Shown here: positions 4,956 through 5,217 of the stretch, piece after piece | Layout of the letters: each line of letters starts with the position of its first letter | Numbering within the stretch: position 1 is the stretch's first letter | Origin: Candidatus Woesearchaeota archaeon CG08_land_8_20_14_0_20_47_9 | Lineage (GTDB): Archaea; Nanobdellota; Nanobdellia; Woesearchaeales; CG1-02-47-18 | NCBI GenBank assembly: GCA_002763335.1 | Contig: PEYS01000047.1 | Coordinates: forward strand, 1-5,217 | Reading direction: 5' to 3' | Length of the DNA stretch: 5,217 nucleotides | The notes under the pieces: generated by a model | Databases searched by the model: none | The model's input: only the letters and a program-made list of their open reading frames with translations | Told to the model about the DNA's origin: nothing | Program-made: the position numbers and the translations under genes

Positions 4956-4981
4956 ATACGCAGGGGTGATGAGGAGTATGC

Positions 4982-4989
4982 TTTTTATA
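4982..4989 (-). promoter_or_regulatory. TATA box of tRNA-Ser
   Basis: TATAAAAA on the - strand is centred about 31 bases before the mature tRNA 5' end, so transcription would start a few bases upstream of the tRNA. It lies only 10 bases from the outer arm of the palindromic element at 5000-5166. Confidence 0.65.
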
Positions 4990-4999
4990 GTTTCTGTAA

Positions 5000-5166
5000 T
5001 TGTTAAGTAAAGTTTCAAAGTACTCAGTTAAAGGAAAAATCCAGCCATGGCGCAGGCTCGGCGGTAAACTCGCGAGGGTGCCGAGCAGGACATTTTGCGA
5101 AGCAAAATGGCCGTCTGCCGCCATGGATGGCTGGATTTTTTCCGACAAAAAGAGTTTACTTAACAA
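5000..5166. repeat. Nested palindromic element, three-way junction
   Basis: Outer arms TTGTTAAGTAAA (5000-5011) and TTTACTTAACAA (5155-5166) are perfectly complementary. Inside, 5035-5048 pairs perfectly over 14 bp with 5127-5140. Within that, GCTCGGC (5056-5062) pairs with GCCGAGC (5080-5086), and CATTTTGC (5091-5098) pairs with GCAAAATG (5102-5109) around a three-base loop. The core therefore folds as a stem carrying two side hairpins. The stem base is A5 on one side and T6 on the other, so it would look like an intrinsic terminator in both directions. A frame open across it also runs through the tRNA and is not a gene. No target-site duplication is evident. Confidence 0.65.
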
Positions 5167-5175
5167 GTTTACTCA

Positions 5176-5217
5176 ATTTTCGCCTGAGTTTAAAGCTCCG
5201 CCCTTTAGGGCGAAAAT
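5176..5217. repeat. Inverted repeat at right window edge
   Basis: ATTTTCGCC (5176-5184) is perfectly complementary to GGCGAAAAT (5209-5217). Between them lies CGCCCTTTAGGGCG (5199-5212), whose last 13 bases are identical to positions 1-13. This appears to be another member of the dispersed palindromic repeats, cut by the window end. Confidence 0.5.

Noticed and set aside
4964..4973. C-box-like GTGATGA suggesting a C/D box RNA
   Set aside because: No D box at suitable spacing was found, and the site lies in the tRNA upstream region on the opposite strand.
4822..5166. Open frame of 114 codons on the - strand
   Set aside because: It runs straight through the tRNA-Ser and the three-way-junction palindrome; the open frame is a by-product of those structures and shows no protein family features.
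1..5217. Circular replicon with terminal overlap
   Set aside because: The shared end word is only 13 bases and the following bases differ, so this is a repeat and not a true overlap; no replication gene is present.
4872..5217. tRNA-integrated element with attachment site
   Set aside because: Integration usually duplicates the tRNA 3' end. No second copy of that end and no integrase are seen, and the palindrome lies on the 5' side of the gene.

Overview
The window looks archaeal. Four genes have TATA-like boxes about 25-35 bases upstream of their start, the first mRNA appears leaderless, and there is an AbrB-type VapBC pair, a group 3b-type [NiFe] hydrogenase and a class II tRNA-Ser without encoded CCA. 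The short genes, the HIT proteins and the hydrogenase type would fit a DPANN-like lineage, but that is inference from style and not a phylogenetic result.

Layout. Positions 1-380 hold no gene but are packed with inverted repeats: alternative hairpins, a cluster of four hairpins that looks inserted, and an element with perfect 14-bp terminal inverted repeats. Next, on the + strand, comes a two-gene operon of tandem HIT-domain proteins (412-1164, 1174-1695). Both lack the central histidine of the HIT triad. Convergent to it on the - strand is vapBC (vapC 1708-2079, vapB 2060-2299), with a TATA box, a palindromic operator candidate and two copies of a terminator-like hairpin unit in its upstream region. 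Further upstream, also on the - strand, are the hydrogenase large (2458-3708) and small (3689-4435) subunit genes, which overlap by 20 bases. The interval 4436-4871 holds the hydrogenase promoter, two adjacent 10-bp palindromes and a second copy of the terminal-inverted-repeat element. tRNA-Ser(CGA) lies at 4872-4955 on the - strand. Its upstream side is occupied by a nested palindrome that can fold as a three-way junction (5000-5166) and by a final inverted repeat reaching the window end.

How it fits together. The hydrogenase pair should be a cytosolic NiFe catalytic module with three predicted [4Fe-4S] clusters. The diaphorase and electron-transfer subunits usual for group 3b are not beside it. 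VapBC is a self-contained toxin-antitoxin module, more AT-rich than its neighbours. The HIT pair may be catalytically altered nucleotide-binding proteins acting together. The strongest unexplained signal is the non-coding part: at least three related families of palindromic repeats fill the intergenic regions and lie next to promoters.
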